A DNA stretch of 64,000 bases from Candidatus Dormiibacterota bacterium (GCA_955652705.1 CATPBK010000044.1:17970-81969); one strand, 5' to 3'; positions 9,131 to 18,099 are shown, counted from the first letter of the stretch. The notes: generated by a model not told the origin, from the sequence alone. Program-made: numbers and translations.

Positions 9131-9340
9131 GTGAACCGACCCGGCATGATGCCCGGCATCCAGCCGCCGATTTCCGTCGGGCGCCTGACGGCGCTGATGC
9201 CGTTGTCTGGGGGCCCGGCGCGCGTCGTCGCGCATCTTCGGATGCGCTGCCTAGCGCACCACCCCATCCTAGGCACCGACGGCCTCGACGGCCGGTCGAA
9301 GCCCCTCCGGGCTGCTCGGGCATCAGCCCGGCCGGTCCAC
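9131..9340 (+). ncRNA. Candidate structured RNA, class B copy 1, between infB and rbfA
   Basis: A 210-nt spacer that starts on the base after the infB stop and ends 10 nt before rbfA. Its ends pair (9131-9138 with 9333-9340, 7 of 8, one A.C mismatch). It contains a 7-bp hairpin GCGCATC-TTCG-GATGCGC (9230-9247) with a stable UUCG loop and a second stem around CGGCCTCGACGGCCG. A near-identical ~85-nt core and the same length recur at 32777-32987. Terminal pairs (GTG/CAC here, GAG/CTC in class A) and the CGCTG and CCATC blocks suggest kinship with class A. No known RNA family was recognised. Confidence 0.68.
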
Positions 9341-9350
9341 TAGTTCCCCT

Positions 9351-9731
9351 GTGGGCTACCGCGTCGACCAGGTGGCCGGCCAGGTCCGCCAGGAGGTCAT
9401 GGAAATCATCCAGCGCGACCTCAAAGATCCCCGGATCGGCTTTATGAGCATCACCTCGGTGCGCATGTCGCCGGATCTCCGGCAGGCCCGCGTGAGGGTC
9501 AGCGTCTACGGCGCCCAGGAGGAGCAGGAAGAGACGCTGCGGGGTCTGAACAGCGCCAAAGGGCTGATCCGGCACGAGCTCGGCCGCCGGCTGAGCAACC
9601 TGCGCTTCACGCCGGACCTCCACTTCGAGCTGGACCCGTCGATCGAGTACAGCGTCCACATCTCCAAGAGGCTGCGCGAGGTGCTGCCTGAAGGCGAGGA
9701 GCAGAGGGAGGAAGGCTCATCCAGAAGCTGA
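9351..9731 (+). CDS. rbfA: Ribosome-binding factor A
   Basis: Cold-shock 30S maturation factor with a single KH-like domain. The 126 residues contain MGYRVDQVAGQVRQEV and KDPRIGFMSITSVRMSPDL, both diagnostic. GTG start at 9351, after the class B RNA element. The stop lies in CTGA, overlapping the inferred CTG start of nrnA. Confidence 0.94.
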   Translation: MGYRVDQVAGQVRQEVMEIIQRDLKDPRIGFMSITSVRMSPDLRQARVRVSVYGAQEEQEETLRGLNSAKGLIRHELGRRLSNLRFTPDLHFELDPSIEYSVHISKRLREVLPEGEEQREEGSSRS

Positions 9732-10762
9732 AGAAGCTTTTCGACCAGGTCGGCGAGCTGATCGAGGCCAACCAGGAGGTCTTGATCTTCGGTCACAAGG
9801 ACGCTGACGGCGACACCCTCGGATGCAGCCTCGCTTTCGCCGAGGCGTTGCGGACCAAGGGCAAGCAGGTCTGGGTGGTGATCCCGCCGCCGCTCCCGAT
9901 GATGTACGAGTGGCTGCCCGGTTTCGACCAGGTCTCTGACCGGCCACCTCCCAATGCGGACCCGGCCCTGGTTTTGTTCTTCGACGCCGGCAACATGGAA
10001 CGTTCCGGCAGCGCGGTGCGCCACATCGCCACTCACGCGACGATCGTCAACATCGACCACCACCTGTCGAACACGAGGTTCGGAGACATCAACATCATCG
10101 ACCCCGACGCTTCGGCGGTCGGCGAGATGGTGATCGCCATGCTCGACGCGTACGGCTGCCCGATCACGGCGACGATGGCGACCAACCTCTACACCTCGCT
10201 GATGACCGACACCGGCGGCTTCCGCCACGAGAACACGACGCCCGCCTGCCTGGAGGCCGCCGCCCGGCTGGCGCGCCTCGGCGCCGACCCGGGGCATATC
10301 GCGACGATGGTCTACAAGTCACGGCCGCTGACCACCCTGCGGCTCTCGGCGCTGAGCCTGGCCGCCATGCACGTGGAGGCAGACGGCAGGCTGGTCTGGT
10401 CGCGCGTGACGCGCGGCATGCTGCGTGACGCGGGAGCGGAGATGGCCGAGTCGGAGGGCATCATCGACACGCTCAACAGCATCGCCGGGATGGAGATGGC
10501 GATCCTCTTCAAAGAGGTCGGTCCCACGCTCACCAAGATCAGCGTCCGCAGCCGGGGCGCCATTGACGCGGCGGCTCTGACCGCCGAGTTCGGCGGTGGC
10601 GGTCACCTGCGGGCGGCCGGCGCGGAGATCGAGGCGCCCATGGACAAGGCGGTGCAGATGGTCCTCACCAAGGCGCTGGAGGCGATCGCAGGCACCAACG
10701 GCCGCCAGCCACCTTCAGTAGGAAGGACGTCCGGTGCGGGCCGGGGTCCTCAACCTCGATAA
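9728..10762 (+). CDS. nrnA: NrnA-like DHH/DHHA1 phosphoesterase, probable CTG start
   Basis: Member of the bifunctional oligoribonuclease and pAp phosphatase family. It has the DHH motif set: GHKDADGDTLG, FFDAGNMER, NIDHHLSNTRFG and LMTDTGGFRHENT, then a DHHA1 domain ending GGGGHLRAAGAEI. The first canonical start, TTG 9782, would remove the usual N-terminal helix; CTG 9728 overlaps the rbfA stop (CTGA) and gives 344 residues starting (M)KKLFDQVGELIEANQEVLIFGH. Typical neighbour of rbfA and truB. Which substrate is used in vivo cannot be told from sequence. Confidence 0.9.
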   Translation: MKKLFDQVGELIEANQEVLIFGHKDADGDTLGCSLAFAEALRTKGKQVWVVIPPPLPMMYEWLPGFDQVSDRPPPNADPALVLFFDAGNMERSGSAVRHIATHATIVNIDHHLSNTRFGDINIIDPDASAVGEMVIAMLDAYGCPITATMATNLYTSLMTDTGGFRHENTTPACLEAAARLARLGADPGHIATMVYKSRPLTTLRLSALSLAAMHVEADGRLVWSRVTRGMLRDAGAEMAESEGIIDTLNSIAGMEMAILFKEVGPTLTKISVRSRGAIDAAALTAEFGGGGHLRAAGAEIEAPMDKAVQMVLTKALEAIAGTNGRQPPSVGRTSGAGRGPQPR

Positions 10763-11615
10763 GGCACCCGGCGCGACCTCGTTCACGATGGTCCGCCGGC
10801 TCCGCGAGTTGACGGGCGCCCACCGGGTGGGCCACGCGGGGACGCTCGATCCGCTGGCGACCGGGGTGCTCCCCATCCTCTTTGAGTCGGCGACGCGGCT
10901 GGCCGACTTCGCGCACCGGCTGCCCAAGACCTACCTGGCCGACATCCACCTCGGATTCACCACCGGGACCGACGACGCCGAGGGTCAGCCAGTGCCGGGC
11001 GCGGACCCGAGCGGGCTCGACGCCGAACAGGTCGCCGGAGCGCTGGCCGGGTTCGTCGGCCGGATCATGCAGCGGCCGCCCGCCTACTCGGCGGTCAAGC
11101 TGGCTGGCAAGCGCGCTTATGAGCTGGCCCGGCAGGGCGAGGACCTGCGGCCGGAGGCCAGAGAGGTGGAGGTCTTCTCGGCCCGCCTGCTGGACTTCCG
11201 GCCTGGACCGAAAGCGGTCGCCTCGATCGAGGTCGTGTGCGGCAGCGGCACCTACCTGCGCGCGCTGGCCCGAGACCTGGGCGAGCGGCTGGGAGTGGGC
11301 GGCTTCCTGGGCCGGCTGGTGAGATCGGCCTATGGAGAGCTGCGGCTGCTGGACTCGGCCAGCCTGGATGACCTGGCAGATGGCGCAGCTGTGGAGGCGC
11401 GCCTGCTCCCGTGCGAGTCGATCCTGCCGGCGATGGAACGCGTGCGGCTCACGATCGAGCTGGAGGCGATGGTCCGGCAGGGGCGGCAGGTGCGCGTCCT
11501 GCCCGAACCCGGCCCCGGCCCGCTTCGCGCCCACGCCGAGGACGGCCGGCTGGTCGCCCTCGGGCACGCCGACCCGCTCCGGCGCACCTTCGTGCCCGAC
11601 AAAGTCCTGACGTGA
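10734..11615 (+). CDS. truB: tRNA pseudouridine(55) synthase TruB
   Basis: Converts U55 of tRNA to pseudouridine. Of 293 residues, the N-terminal catalytic domain is clear: LNLDKAPGATSFTMV, then GHAGTLDPLATGVL with the catalytic Asp, and RPPAYSAVKLAGKRAYELAR. The C-terminal part is a short PUA-like region. GTG start at 10734, within the end of nrnA, preceded by GGAAGGA. GTGA overlap with ribF. Confidence 0.95.
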   Translation: MRAGVLNLDKAPGATSFTMVRRLRELTGAHRVGHAGTLDPLATGVLPILFESATRLADFAHRLPKTYLADIHLGFTTGTDDAEGQPVPGADPSGLDAEQVAGALAGFVGRIMQRPPAYSAVKLAGKRAYELARQGEDLRPEAREVEVFSARLLDFRPGPKAVASIEVVCGSGTYLRALARDLGERLGVGGFLGRLVRSAYGELRLLDSASLDDLADGAAVEARLLPCESILPAMERVRLTIELEAMVRQGRQVRVLPEPGPGPLRAHAEDGRLVALGHADPLRRTFVPDKVLT

Positions 11616-12526
11616 TCCGCCACCGAGGCATCCCGGCGGCTGGCATCGGCAGGGTCGTCCTCACCATCGGGAGCTTTGACGGCGTCCACCTCGGGCACCA
11701 GGCGGTGCTGGCCAGAGTCCGCGAGGAGGCGGCCCGGGCCCGCTGCGAGACCGCGGTCATCACCTTCGAGCCGCACCCGCGCTGCATCGTCGACCCGCTC
11801 AATTGCCCGCCCGCCCTGACGACGCAGGACGAGAAGCTGGAGCTCCTGGCGGCTCTCGGCCTCGACCATGCGATAGTGCTCAGCTTCACGCCCCAGGTCG
11901 CCAAGCAGCCGGCCGCGGACTTCATCGCCGAGCTCCAACAAGGCATGACGATCTGCCGGCTCGTCTGCGGCCCGGACTTTGCCCTCGGCCACAAGCGGCA
12001 AGGCGACGTGGCCTGGCTGCGCGAGCACGGCCTCGACGTGGTCGTGACTCCGCCGTTTGAGCTCGACGGCAAGGAGTTGCACAGCTCAGACATCCGCCGG
12101 CTCCTCGGCGAAGGCGACATCCCCGGGGCCAACCGCCTCCTGGGCCGGCCGTTCGTACTCCGCGGGACTGTCGAGCGCGGCGCTCAGATCGGCCGGGCCT
12201 TCGGGTTCCCGACCGCCAATCTGGCGGTGCAGCTCAACAAGCTGGTTCCCCTGCGCGGCGTCTACGCGGTGAAGGTCAAGAGCCCCTTCGGCGACCACGC
12301 GGGGGCCCTCAACGTCGGCTACCGGCCGACCTTCGGGGGCGACCGCCTCACGGTGGAGATCTACCTGCTCGACTTCGATGGGGACCTCTACGGCACGCAG
12401 CTGGAAGCGGCCTTCGTAGCCAGGCTCCGGGACGAGGAGAAGTTCACCTCGGCGGAAGAGCTCGCCGAGCAGATCGCGCGGGACGTCGAACAGACGCGGC
12501 GCATCCTCACCAGTGGACCGTCATGA
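11612..12526 (+). CDS. ribF: Bifunctional riboflavin kinase/FAD synthetase
   Basis: Makes FMN and FAD from riboflavin. The 304-residue product from GTG 11612 (overlapping the truB TGA) has the FAD-synthetase nucleotidyl-transferase domain (TIGSFDGVHLGHQAVL; SSSDIR-like HSSDIRRLLGEGDI) and the C-terminal riboflavin kinase domain (GRAFGFPTANL; YRPTFGG). Four-nt overlap with the next gene. FAD supply fits the two flavoenzymes that follow. Confidence 0.95.
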   Translation: MIRHRGIPAAGIGRVVLTIGSFDGVHLGHQAVLARVREEAARARCETAVITFEPHPRCIVDPLNCPPALTTQDEKLELLAALGLDHAIVLSFTPQVAKQPAADFIAELQQGMTICRLVCGPDFALGHKRQGDVAWLREHGLDVVVTPPFELDGKELHSSDIRRLLGEGDIPGANRLLGRPFVLRGTVERGAQIGRAFGFPTANLAVQLNKLVPLRGVYAVKVKSPFGDHAGALNVGYRPTFGGDRLTVEIYLLDFDGDLYGTQLEAAFVARLRDEEKFTSAEELAEQIARDVEQTRRILTSGPS

Positions 12527-13674
12527 CGCAGGTCCTGGTCGTGGGCGGCGGGCTGGCGGGCTGCTGGGCCGCTGTCACCGCCGCCGAGAAGGGCGCCGGC
12601 GTCACCCTCGTCAGCCGAGCTCCGGGCGCGACGGCGCTCTACGCCGGTGCGATGGAGATCGCCCCGGATCTGGAACAGCTGATGATGACCGAGCCCTACC
12701 ACCCCTACCGGCGTCTCTATCGCGACCACCTGCGCCTGGCGGCCGACCTGGAGACCGTGACCCAGGAGTTCAAGGCGAGGCTGGGCCGGGTCGGCTTCCG
12801 GCTGGCCGGGGCCTGGAACCGGGAGGGCCGGTTCCCAGACCTGCACGGCGGGCTGCGCCGCGGCCAGCTGGTGCCGGCCTCCGTCGAGCCCGGCGAGGTG
12901 GGCGGGCTGCGCGGCAAGCGGGTGGCCATCGTCGGTGTGGAGGGCGTCGGCGACTACGACGCCGAGGCGATCGCGGCCGGCTTGAGCGAGGTGGGGCTGA
13001 AAGTGAGCCACGTCAGCGTGCGGCTGAAGGAGCTGCCCGCCGGCGCGGCGCTGGCCGACCTCTACGACCGGCTGCCACCGGCCGTCCGGACGACCGCCGA
13101 GGTGGTGGCTTACCCACCGGGCTTTGCCTCCCTCCCGGAGAAGGCGTTCGAGCTGCTGGCTTCGCCGCCCTCTCCGCATGGGTGGCGGCTTCAGAAAGCT
13201 CTCGAGAAGGCGGTCGAGGCGGCTGGTGTGGAGGTGGTCCGAGCCGAGGTGACGGGCTTCGAGCGTGATGGCGGGCGGCTGACGGCGGCTCTCGTCGCGG
13301 AGCGGCGCCTGGCAGCCTCGGCGTTCGTCCTGGCGACCGGACGTTTCATCGGCGGCGGCCTCCTGAAGACGCGCCTTGTCAGCGAGGCCCTCCTCGACCT
13401 CGCCGTGTACTACCAGGGCGAGACGATCCAGGCGGCTTATCCCCGGGTCCGCCACCTCGAGTACGTGAACCCGGAGGCCGCCTTCCGGACCGGTCTCCTG
13501 ACCGATCCCGAATGCCGCCCGATGGACGACCTCGGCCGGCCCGCTTTCGAGAACCTCTACGCGGCCGGTTCCGTGCTTGGCGGCTACGACTATGGCGGGG
13601 GCGGCTGCGGCTTCGGCGTGCCGCTCTTGACCGGCCGCCTGGCGGGCCTGCACGCGGCGGCAACGCGTGGCTGA
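12523..13674 (+). CDS. glpB: GlpB-like FAD-dependent glycerol-3-phosphate dehydrogenase subunit
   Basis: A 383-residue flavoprotein beginning with a Rossmann dinucleotide motif (VLVVGGGLAGCWAAV) and carrying the GlpB-type C-terminus: FVLATGRFIGGGL, RTGLLTDPECRPMD, and ENLYAAGSVLGGYDYGGG. GlpB is the membrane-linked B subunit of anaerobic glycerol-3-phosphate dehydrogenase. No glpA or glpC accompanies it; its neighbour is an ether-lipid-synthase-like flavoenzyme. ATG start overlapping the ribF stop. Whether it truly oxidises glycerol-3-phosphate here is inference. Confidence 0.75.
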   Translation: MTQVLVVGGGLAGCWAAVTAAEKGAGVTLVSRAPGATALYAGAMEIAPDLEQLMMTEPYHPYRRLYRDHLRLAADLETVTQEFKARLGRVGFRLAGAWNREGRFPDLHGGLRRGQLVPASVEPGEVGGLRGKRVAIVGVEGVGDYDAEAIAAGLSEVGLKVSHVSVRLKELPAGAALADLYDRLPPAVRTTAEVVAYPPGFASLPEKAFELLASPPSPHGWRLQKALEKAVEAAGVEVVRAEVTGFERDGGRLTAALVAERRLAASAFVLATGRFIGGGLLKTRLVSEALLDLAVYYQGETIQAAYPRVRHLEYVNPEAAFRTGLLTDPECRPMDDLGRPAFENLYAAGSVLGGYDYGGGGCGFGVPLLTGRLAGLHAAATRG

Positions 13675-13677
13675 CCG

Positions 13678-14979
13678 GTGAGGGACCTCTGGCCGCTCGG
13701 GCTCATCAGGCGGCGGGCCGCCGCGACGGAGGCTGACGTCGAGCTCCTCCGCCCGGCTGCTTACGAGGAGATCGCCACCCTGCTCGGCTCGGGTCGCCGG
13801 GTCGTCCCCATGGGTGGTCGCTCCGGTGTCTGCGGGGCCGTGGAGGTGCGCCCGGGCGAAGTCGGCCTGGACCTGACCAGCCTGGACCGAATCCTGGAGG
13901 TCAACGAGACGAACTTGACGGTCCGGGTACAGGCGGGCGCCAACGGCCTCACGCTCGAAGAGGAGCTCAACCGTCGCGGCCTGACGCTGGGCCACTACCC
14001 GAGCTCCCTGCCCGACGCGACCGTCGGCGGCCTCATCTCGACCCGTTCCTCGGGCCAGCAATCGACGCTTTACGGGAATATCGAGGACATGCTTCTGTCG
14101 CTCAAGGTGGTGCTGCCCGACGGGACGGTGGCCGAGCCTCGGTCCGCTCCCCGCTCTGCTGTCGGACCCGCCCTGCACCAGCTCTTCGTCGGAGCCGAAG
14201 GCGCACTCGGAATCATCCTGGAGGCGGTGTTCCGGGTGCACCGCCTGCCGGCCTCGAGCCTCGGCCACGGCTACGACGTGGCGAGCGTCGAGGCGGGCCT
14301 GGAGATGATGCGCGCGATCGTCCAGGCGGGCCTGCGACCGCTGATCATGCGCCTTTACGACCGGGAGGACACGGCGTTCCAGGGCTCGGCGGCCGAGAGC
14401 TGTCTGCTCGTCATCGGACTGGCCGGCGAGCCGGAAGTGACCGCTGCTGAAGAAGTTGTCGTGAAGAGGCTCGCCGGCGGTGCGCGCGACCTCGGCCCGG
14501 GCGAGTTCGACGGCTGGCGGGAAGGCCGCTTCAAGCTCTCGGCGGACCGTCTCCGGCAGTCTCTCGAGCCGCCCGGCTCGTTCGTCGACACGATCGAGCT
14601 GGCCGCCGGTTGGGATCGCCTGCCCGCCCTCCATGCCGAGGTGAAGGAGGTGCTTGGCGGGGAAGGGATCGCGCTCTGCCACTTCAGCCACGCCTACCTC
14701 TCCGGCTGCTGCGCCTACTTCACGTTCGCCGGTTCCGCGGCGGACGATGCGGCCGCGGAAGCGGCCTACCGCCGCTGCTGGGAAGGTGCGATGGCCGCCG
14801 CCCTGCGCCAGGGCGCTACCATCGGGCATCACCACGGGACCGGGCAGGTCCGGGCGCCGTGGGTCCGGCAGGAGATGGGTGAGTGGTGGACGCTATGGGA
14901 AAAGTTAAGGGCGGCCGTCGACCCCGGCGGCATCATGAACCCGAACGCCCTCGGGGGACGCGACAAGACGCCCTGGTGA
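13678..14979 (+). CDS. FAD-binding oxidase of the alkyl-DHAP synthase type
   Basis: The 433 residues show a PCMH/VAO FAD-binding domain (VVPMGGRSGVCGAV; GHYPSSLPDATVGGLISTRSSG) and a C-terminal FAD-oxidase domain with GHHHGTGQVRAPWV, matching the His-rich active-site motif of alkylglycerone-phosphate synthases rather than ordinary lactate oxidases. This enzyme type installs the ether bond of alkyl ether lipids. Neighbours are a GlpB-like protein and a lipid kinase, a lipid-linked context. GTG start at 13678, 3 nt after glpB. An alternative is a DHAP/glycerol-3-P-handling FAD oxidase without ether activity. Confidence 0.75.
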   Translation: MRDLWPLGLIRRRAAATEADVELLRPAAYEEIATLLGSGRRVVPMGGRSGVCGAVEVRPGEVGLDLTSLDRILEVNETNLTVRVQAGANGLTLEEELNRRGLTLGHYPSSLPDATVGGLISTRSSGQQSTLYGNIEDMLLSLKVVLPDGTVAEPRSAPRSAVGPALHQLFVGAEGALGIILEAVFRVHRLPASSLGHGYDVASVEAGLEMMRAIVQAGLRPLIMRLYDREDTAFQGSAAESCLLVIGLAGEPEVTAAEEVVVKRLAGGARDLGPGEFDGWREGRFKLSADRLRQSLEPPGSFVDTIELAAGWDRLPALHAEVKEVLGGEGIALCHFSHAYLSGCCAYFTFAGSAADDAAAEAAYRRCWEGAMAAALRQGATIGHHHGTGQVRAPWVRQEMGEWWTLWEKLRAAVDPGGIMNPNALGGRDKTPW

Positions 14980-15884
14980 TCGTCAACCCGGCCGCCGCCG
15001 CGGGCCGGGTCGGGCGCAGCTGGCCAGGTGTCGCAGCGACCCTCCGGCAGGCCGGGCTCAAGTTCGCCGAAGCGCTGACGACCGGGCCGGGCGAGGCGAC
15101 CACGATCGCCCGGGAAGCGGTCAAACGGTCGCAGCCCCTGGTCGTGGCGCTCGGCGGCGATGGAACGCTGAACGAGGTCCTGAACGGGTTCTTCGAGGCG
15201 GGCGAGCCGCTCCCGACAGAGTCGGTACTCGGCCTCGTCCCATTCGGGACCGGCGGCGACACCAGACGGACGTTGGGCATCCCGGCCGACATCGCCGGGG
15301 CCGCCCGCATCCTGGTCGAGGGCAGGCCGCGCCGGCTTGACGCGGGCAGGGTGTGGCTCGACGGCAAGACGCTGCACTTCATCGACGTCGCGGAAGCCGG
15401 CCTGGGCGCCGTGGTCTCCGACCAGGTCAACCGGGCGCCGAAGTACCTCGGCGGAAAGGCCAGCTTCTACATCGGCACGTTGCGCGGCCTCCTGGCCTGG
15501 CGCCACCAGCTGATGCGCGTCGTGGTCGATGCGAGCGCGCCGCGTGAGCTCCTGGCGCAGGGGGTGGCCATCGCCAACTGCCAGTACTACGGCGGAGGCA
15601 TGCGCATCGCCCCCGACGCGGTGCCCGACGACGGCCTCTTCGACGTGGTGATCCGGGGCGCGATCGGCACGGTCGAAGGGCTCGTCAACTTCGGCAAGCT
15701 CTACGACGGGTCTTACGCGAAGAACGCCAAGCTGATGGAGAAGATCGAGATCGTCCGCGGCCAGCGAGTCGAGATCACGTCGCCCGAGTCGGTGCTCGTC
15801 CAGATCGAGGGCGAGGTGGTGGGCAAGCTGCCCGCGGTGTTCGAAGTAATGCCCGCCGTGATCAGCTTCATGGTTCCCAGGTGA
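14976..15884 (+). CDS. Diacylglycerol/lipid kinase family protein
   Basis: DAGK-catalytic fold: IVNPAAAAGRVG nucleotide loop at the N-terminus, ALGGDGTLNEVLNGF (GGDGT motif) and VPFGTGGDTRRTLGI, then C-terminal beta-sandwich with DDGLFDVVI. The product is a 302-residue cytosolic kinase phosphorylating diacylglycerol or a related lipid. GTG 14976 overlaps the preceding stop (GTGA); an upstream in-frame GTG at 14883 and ATG at 14895 would add ~27-31 residues of non-kinase sequence read from the neighbouring gene, so they are disfavoured. Confidence 0.88.
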   Translation: MIVNPAAAAGRVGRSWPGVAATLRQAGLKFAEALTTGPGEATTIAREAVKRSQPLVVALGGDGTLNEVLNGFFEAGEPLPTESVLGLVPFGTGGDTRRTLGIPADIAGAARILVEGRPRRLDAGRVWLDGKTLHFIDVAEAGLGAVVSDQVNRAPKYLGGKASFYIGTLRGLLAWRHQLMRVVVDASAPRELLAQGVAIANCQYYGGGMRIAPDAVPDDGLFDVVIRGAIGTVEGLVNFGKLYDGSYAKNAKLMEKIEIVRGQRVEITSPESVLVQIEGEVVGKLPAVFEVMPAVISFMVPR

Positions 15885-17383
15885 CCCGGGGCGTCGTGGC
15901 GACGCCCCACTACCTCGCCACCGAAGCCGGCGCCGAGGTCCTTCGCGACGGCGGCAACGCCGTTGACGCCGCCGTCGCCGCGAACGCCGTCCTCTGTGTC
16001 GTCTACCCACACATGACCTCGCTCGGCGGGGACCTCTTCGCCCTGGTCTGGCCGGCGGGTGCCATGCAGCCGGTGGGGGTGGAAGGAGCCGGCCGCTCCG
16101 GCGAGGCCGCCAGCCTCGAGGCGATGCGAGAGCGCGGCTTCGACCGTGTCATGCCCGCGCGCGGCGCCCTGACGGTTACGGTGCCCGGCACCGTCCAGGC
16201 CTGGGGCCGGATGGTAGAGCGCTTCGGCCGGTTCGGAATGGGGCGGCTCCTGGAGCCCGCCGCTGCGCTCGCCCGGGACGGCTACCCGGTCACGCAGAAG
16301 CTCTCGGCCTTCCTGACCAGGTACGCCAACGTGCTGGCGGCCGACCCGGCCGCGGCTCCGCTGTACCCACCGATGAAGGGCGGCATGACGCTGCGCAACC
16401 CGGACCTGGCGACGGTCTTGAGCCTGCTGGGCCGCAAGGGGTTCGGCGCCTTTTACTTCGGCGAGGTGGGCGCGGCCATCGCCGAAGCGATCCAGCGCCG
16501 GAACGGGTTCCTGACGCAGGGCGACATGGCGATGCACCGGGCCGGCTTTGTGGACGGGATCCCTTTCGAATATCGCGACGTCACCGTGTACGGGATGCCG
16601 CCGCCGACGCAGGGCCTGGTCGCGCTCGGGATGCTGGCGCGGCTCGCTCGAGTGCCTGGCGCCGAGCTGCGTGCAGGACCGGAGTTTGCGGGCCGCATGC
16701 GCACGCTGCGCGATGTCACCTACGTGCTGCGTGACAGGTACATCTCGGACCCGCTGTTCAGCCCGGTTCCCCCGGAACCGTTCCTTGATCCGGACTGCGT
16801 CATCGAGGGCACGGTGCGTCAATTGCCGGAAGGCGACACCATCCACCTCTGCACGGCCGACGAGCAGGGGAATGTGGTCTCGCTGACGCAGAGCCTCGCC
16901 TACTCATTCGGGTCGGGGATCGTGGCCGAGGGCACCGGCATCCTCCTCCACAACCGCGGCTGCTACTTCAGCCTGGACCCGGCGGACGTCAACCGGCTCG
17001 AGCCGCGGAAGCGGACGCTGCATACCTTGATCCCGGCCCTGGCCGCGCGGAACGGGCGGCCCTGGGCGGCTTTCGGGACCATGGGTGGTGAAGGGCAGCC
17101 CCAGATTCTGACGCAGGTTGCAGTCAACCTGATCGACCATGGCCTGGGCCCGCCTGAGGCGGTGGCCGCGCCGCGCGTCCGCGTCGCTCCGGGCGGCGGC
17201 CGGCTCTGGGTCGAAGCCGACTACCCGGGCGCCGCTCTGCTCAACAAGGGTGGCGGCGACGCCGAGCTGCTCCCGCCCTTGGACAGCCGGCTTGGCCACG
17301 CTCAAGCCGTCCTGGTCGACGGTCCGAGCGCCTGGCGGGGCGGCGCCGACCCGCGTTCGGACGGCTCCGTCGAGATCGTCTGA
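15881..17383 (+). CDS. Gamma-glutamyltransferase family protein without signal peptide
   Basis: Ntn-hydrolase of 500 residues. N-terminal block: VATPHYLATEAGAEVLRDGG and NAVDAAVAANAVLCVV. The autoprocessing site is around GDTIHLCTADEQGN, where the nucleophile Thr is present but the usual TTH is TIH. C-terminal FGTMGGEGQPQ and the PRVR motif also match. There is no signal peptide, so unlike most GGTs it is probably cytosolic. GTGA overlap with the lipid kinase gene. Substrate (glutathione or another gamma-glutamyl compound) unknown. Confidence 0.88.
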   Translation: MTRGVVATPHYLATEAGAEVLRDGGNAVDAAVAANAVLCVVYPHMTSLGGDLFALVWPAGAMQPVGVEGAGRSGEAASLEAMRERGFDRVMPARGALTVTVPGTVQAWGRMVERFGRFGMGRLLEPAAALARDGYPVTQKLSAFLTRYANVLAADPAAAPLYPPMKGGMTLRNPDLATVLSLLGRKGFGAFYFGEVGAAIAEAIQRRNGFLTQGDMAMHRAGFVDGIPFEYRDVTVYGMPPPTQGLVALGMLARLARVPGAELRAGPEFAGRMRTLRDVTYVLRDRYISDPLFSPVPPEPFLDPDCVIEGTVRQLPEGDTIHLCTADEQGNVVSLTQSLAYSFGSGIVAEGTGILLHNRGCYFSLDPADVNRLEPRKRTLHTLIPALAARNGRPWAAFGTMGGEGQPQILTQVAVNLIDHGLGPPEAVAAPRVRVAPGGGRLWVEADYPGAALLNKGGGDAELLPPLDSRLGHAQAVLVDGPSAWRGGADPRSDGSVEIV

Positions 17384-17387
17384 CGAT

Positions 17388-17744
17388 TCAGCGCGGCTCC
17401 AGGGCGACGACGACGAACGCCGGTCCTACGAGAAGGATCCAGAGCGTCGGAAAGACGAACAGGGCGGTGATCCCGAGCGATGCGAACCGCCGCGCGGACC
17501 AGCTCCAGGTGCCTCTGTCCACCCACCAGGCCGCGCCGACGCCGAGTGCCTCGAGCACTACTCCGAGTGCCAGCAGGGCGAGACCGAGCGAGCTGCCCAG
17601 CAGCGGCCTGAAGTGGCTCGGACTGAGAACGCTCAGGGCCACGCCGATCACGATCGGCAGCGCCAGAACGACTCCGATACCCGTGCGGTAAGCCTTCTGC
17701 GGGTCAGGCGGCCGGATCGGCCCGGGCGGACCTTTTGGAGCCAT
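17388..17744 (-). CDS. Small membrane protein, unknown function
   Basis: 118 residues, with a proline-rich cytosolic N-terminus ([13 protein letters not shown]) and three predicted membrane helices (about 22-42, 50-72 and 88-112). ATG start at 17744 preceded by GGGAGG some 11 nt upstream. It converges with the GGT-like gene (4-nt gap) and diverges from rpsO. No family recognised. Confidence 0.6.
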   Translation of the reverse strand: MAPKGPPGPIRPPDPQKAYRTGIGVVLALPIVIGVALSVLSPSHFRPLLGSSLGLALLALGVVLEALGVGAAWWVDRGTWSWSARRFASLGITALFVFPTLWILLVGPAFVVVALEPR

Positions 17745-17807
17745 CTACCGGAAGTCCTCCCAACTCGTCGCGGGGCCCGCCATGAAGGGGGAAATGGTAG
17801 GCCTGGG

Positions 17808-17813
17808 TATACT
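17808..17813 (+). promoter_or_regulatory. Probable -10 element of rpsO
   Basis: TATACT lies 16 nt before the rpsO start in the divergent gap between two genes. No good -35 is visible 16-18 nt upstream, so this is a weak call supported mainly by position. Confidence 0.35.
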
Positions 17814-17829
17814 TACGGGCGAAAAAGTT

Positions 17830-18099
17830 TTGGCAGTCGAGCAAGAAGTCAAGGGAAATCTGATCGCGGAGCACAGGCTCCACGAGTCGGATACAGGTTC
17901 GCCAGAAGTCCAGGTGGCTATCTTCAGCACGCGCATCAACCAGCTGACCGAGCATCTGAAGACGAACCCGAAAGACCACCACTCGCGCCGCGGCCTCCTT
18001 CTCTTGGTGGGCAAGCGGCGCCGGCTGCTGAACTACCTGAGCCGCAACGACGTCGGGCGCTACCGCTCGATCATCGGAAAGCTCGGGATCCGGAGATAG
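17830..18099 (+). CDS. rpsO: 30S ribosomal protein S15
   Basis: Primary-binding protein of the 30S platform. Conserved core: [35 protein letters not shown] and [19 protein letters not shown] 17830 yields exactly 89 residues, the canonical S15 length; upstream in-frame starts would add a non-conserved N-terminus. Followed by pnp as in many bacteria. Confidence 0.95.
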   Translation: MAVEQEVKGNLIAEHRLHESDTGSPEVQVAIFSTRINQLTEHLKTNPKDHHSRRGLLLLVGKRRRLLNYLSRNDVGRYRSIIGKLGIRR

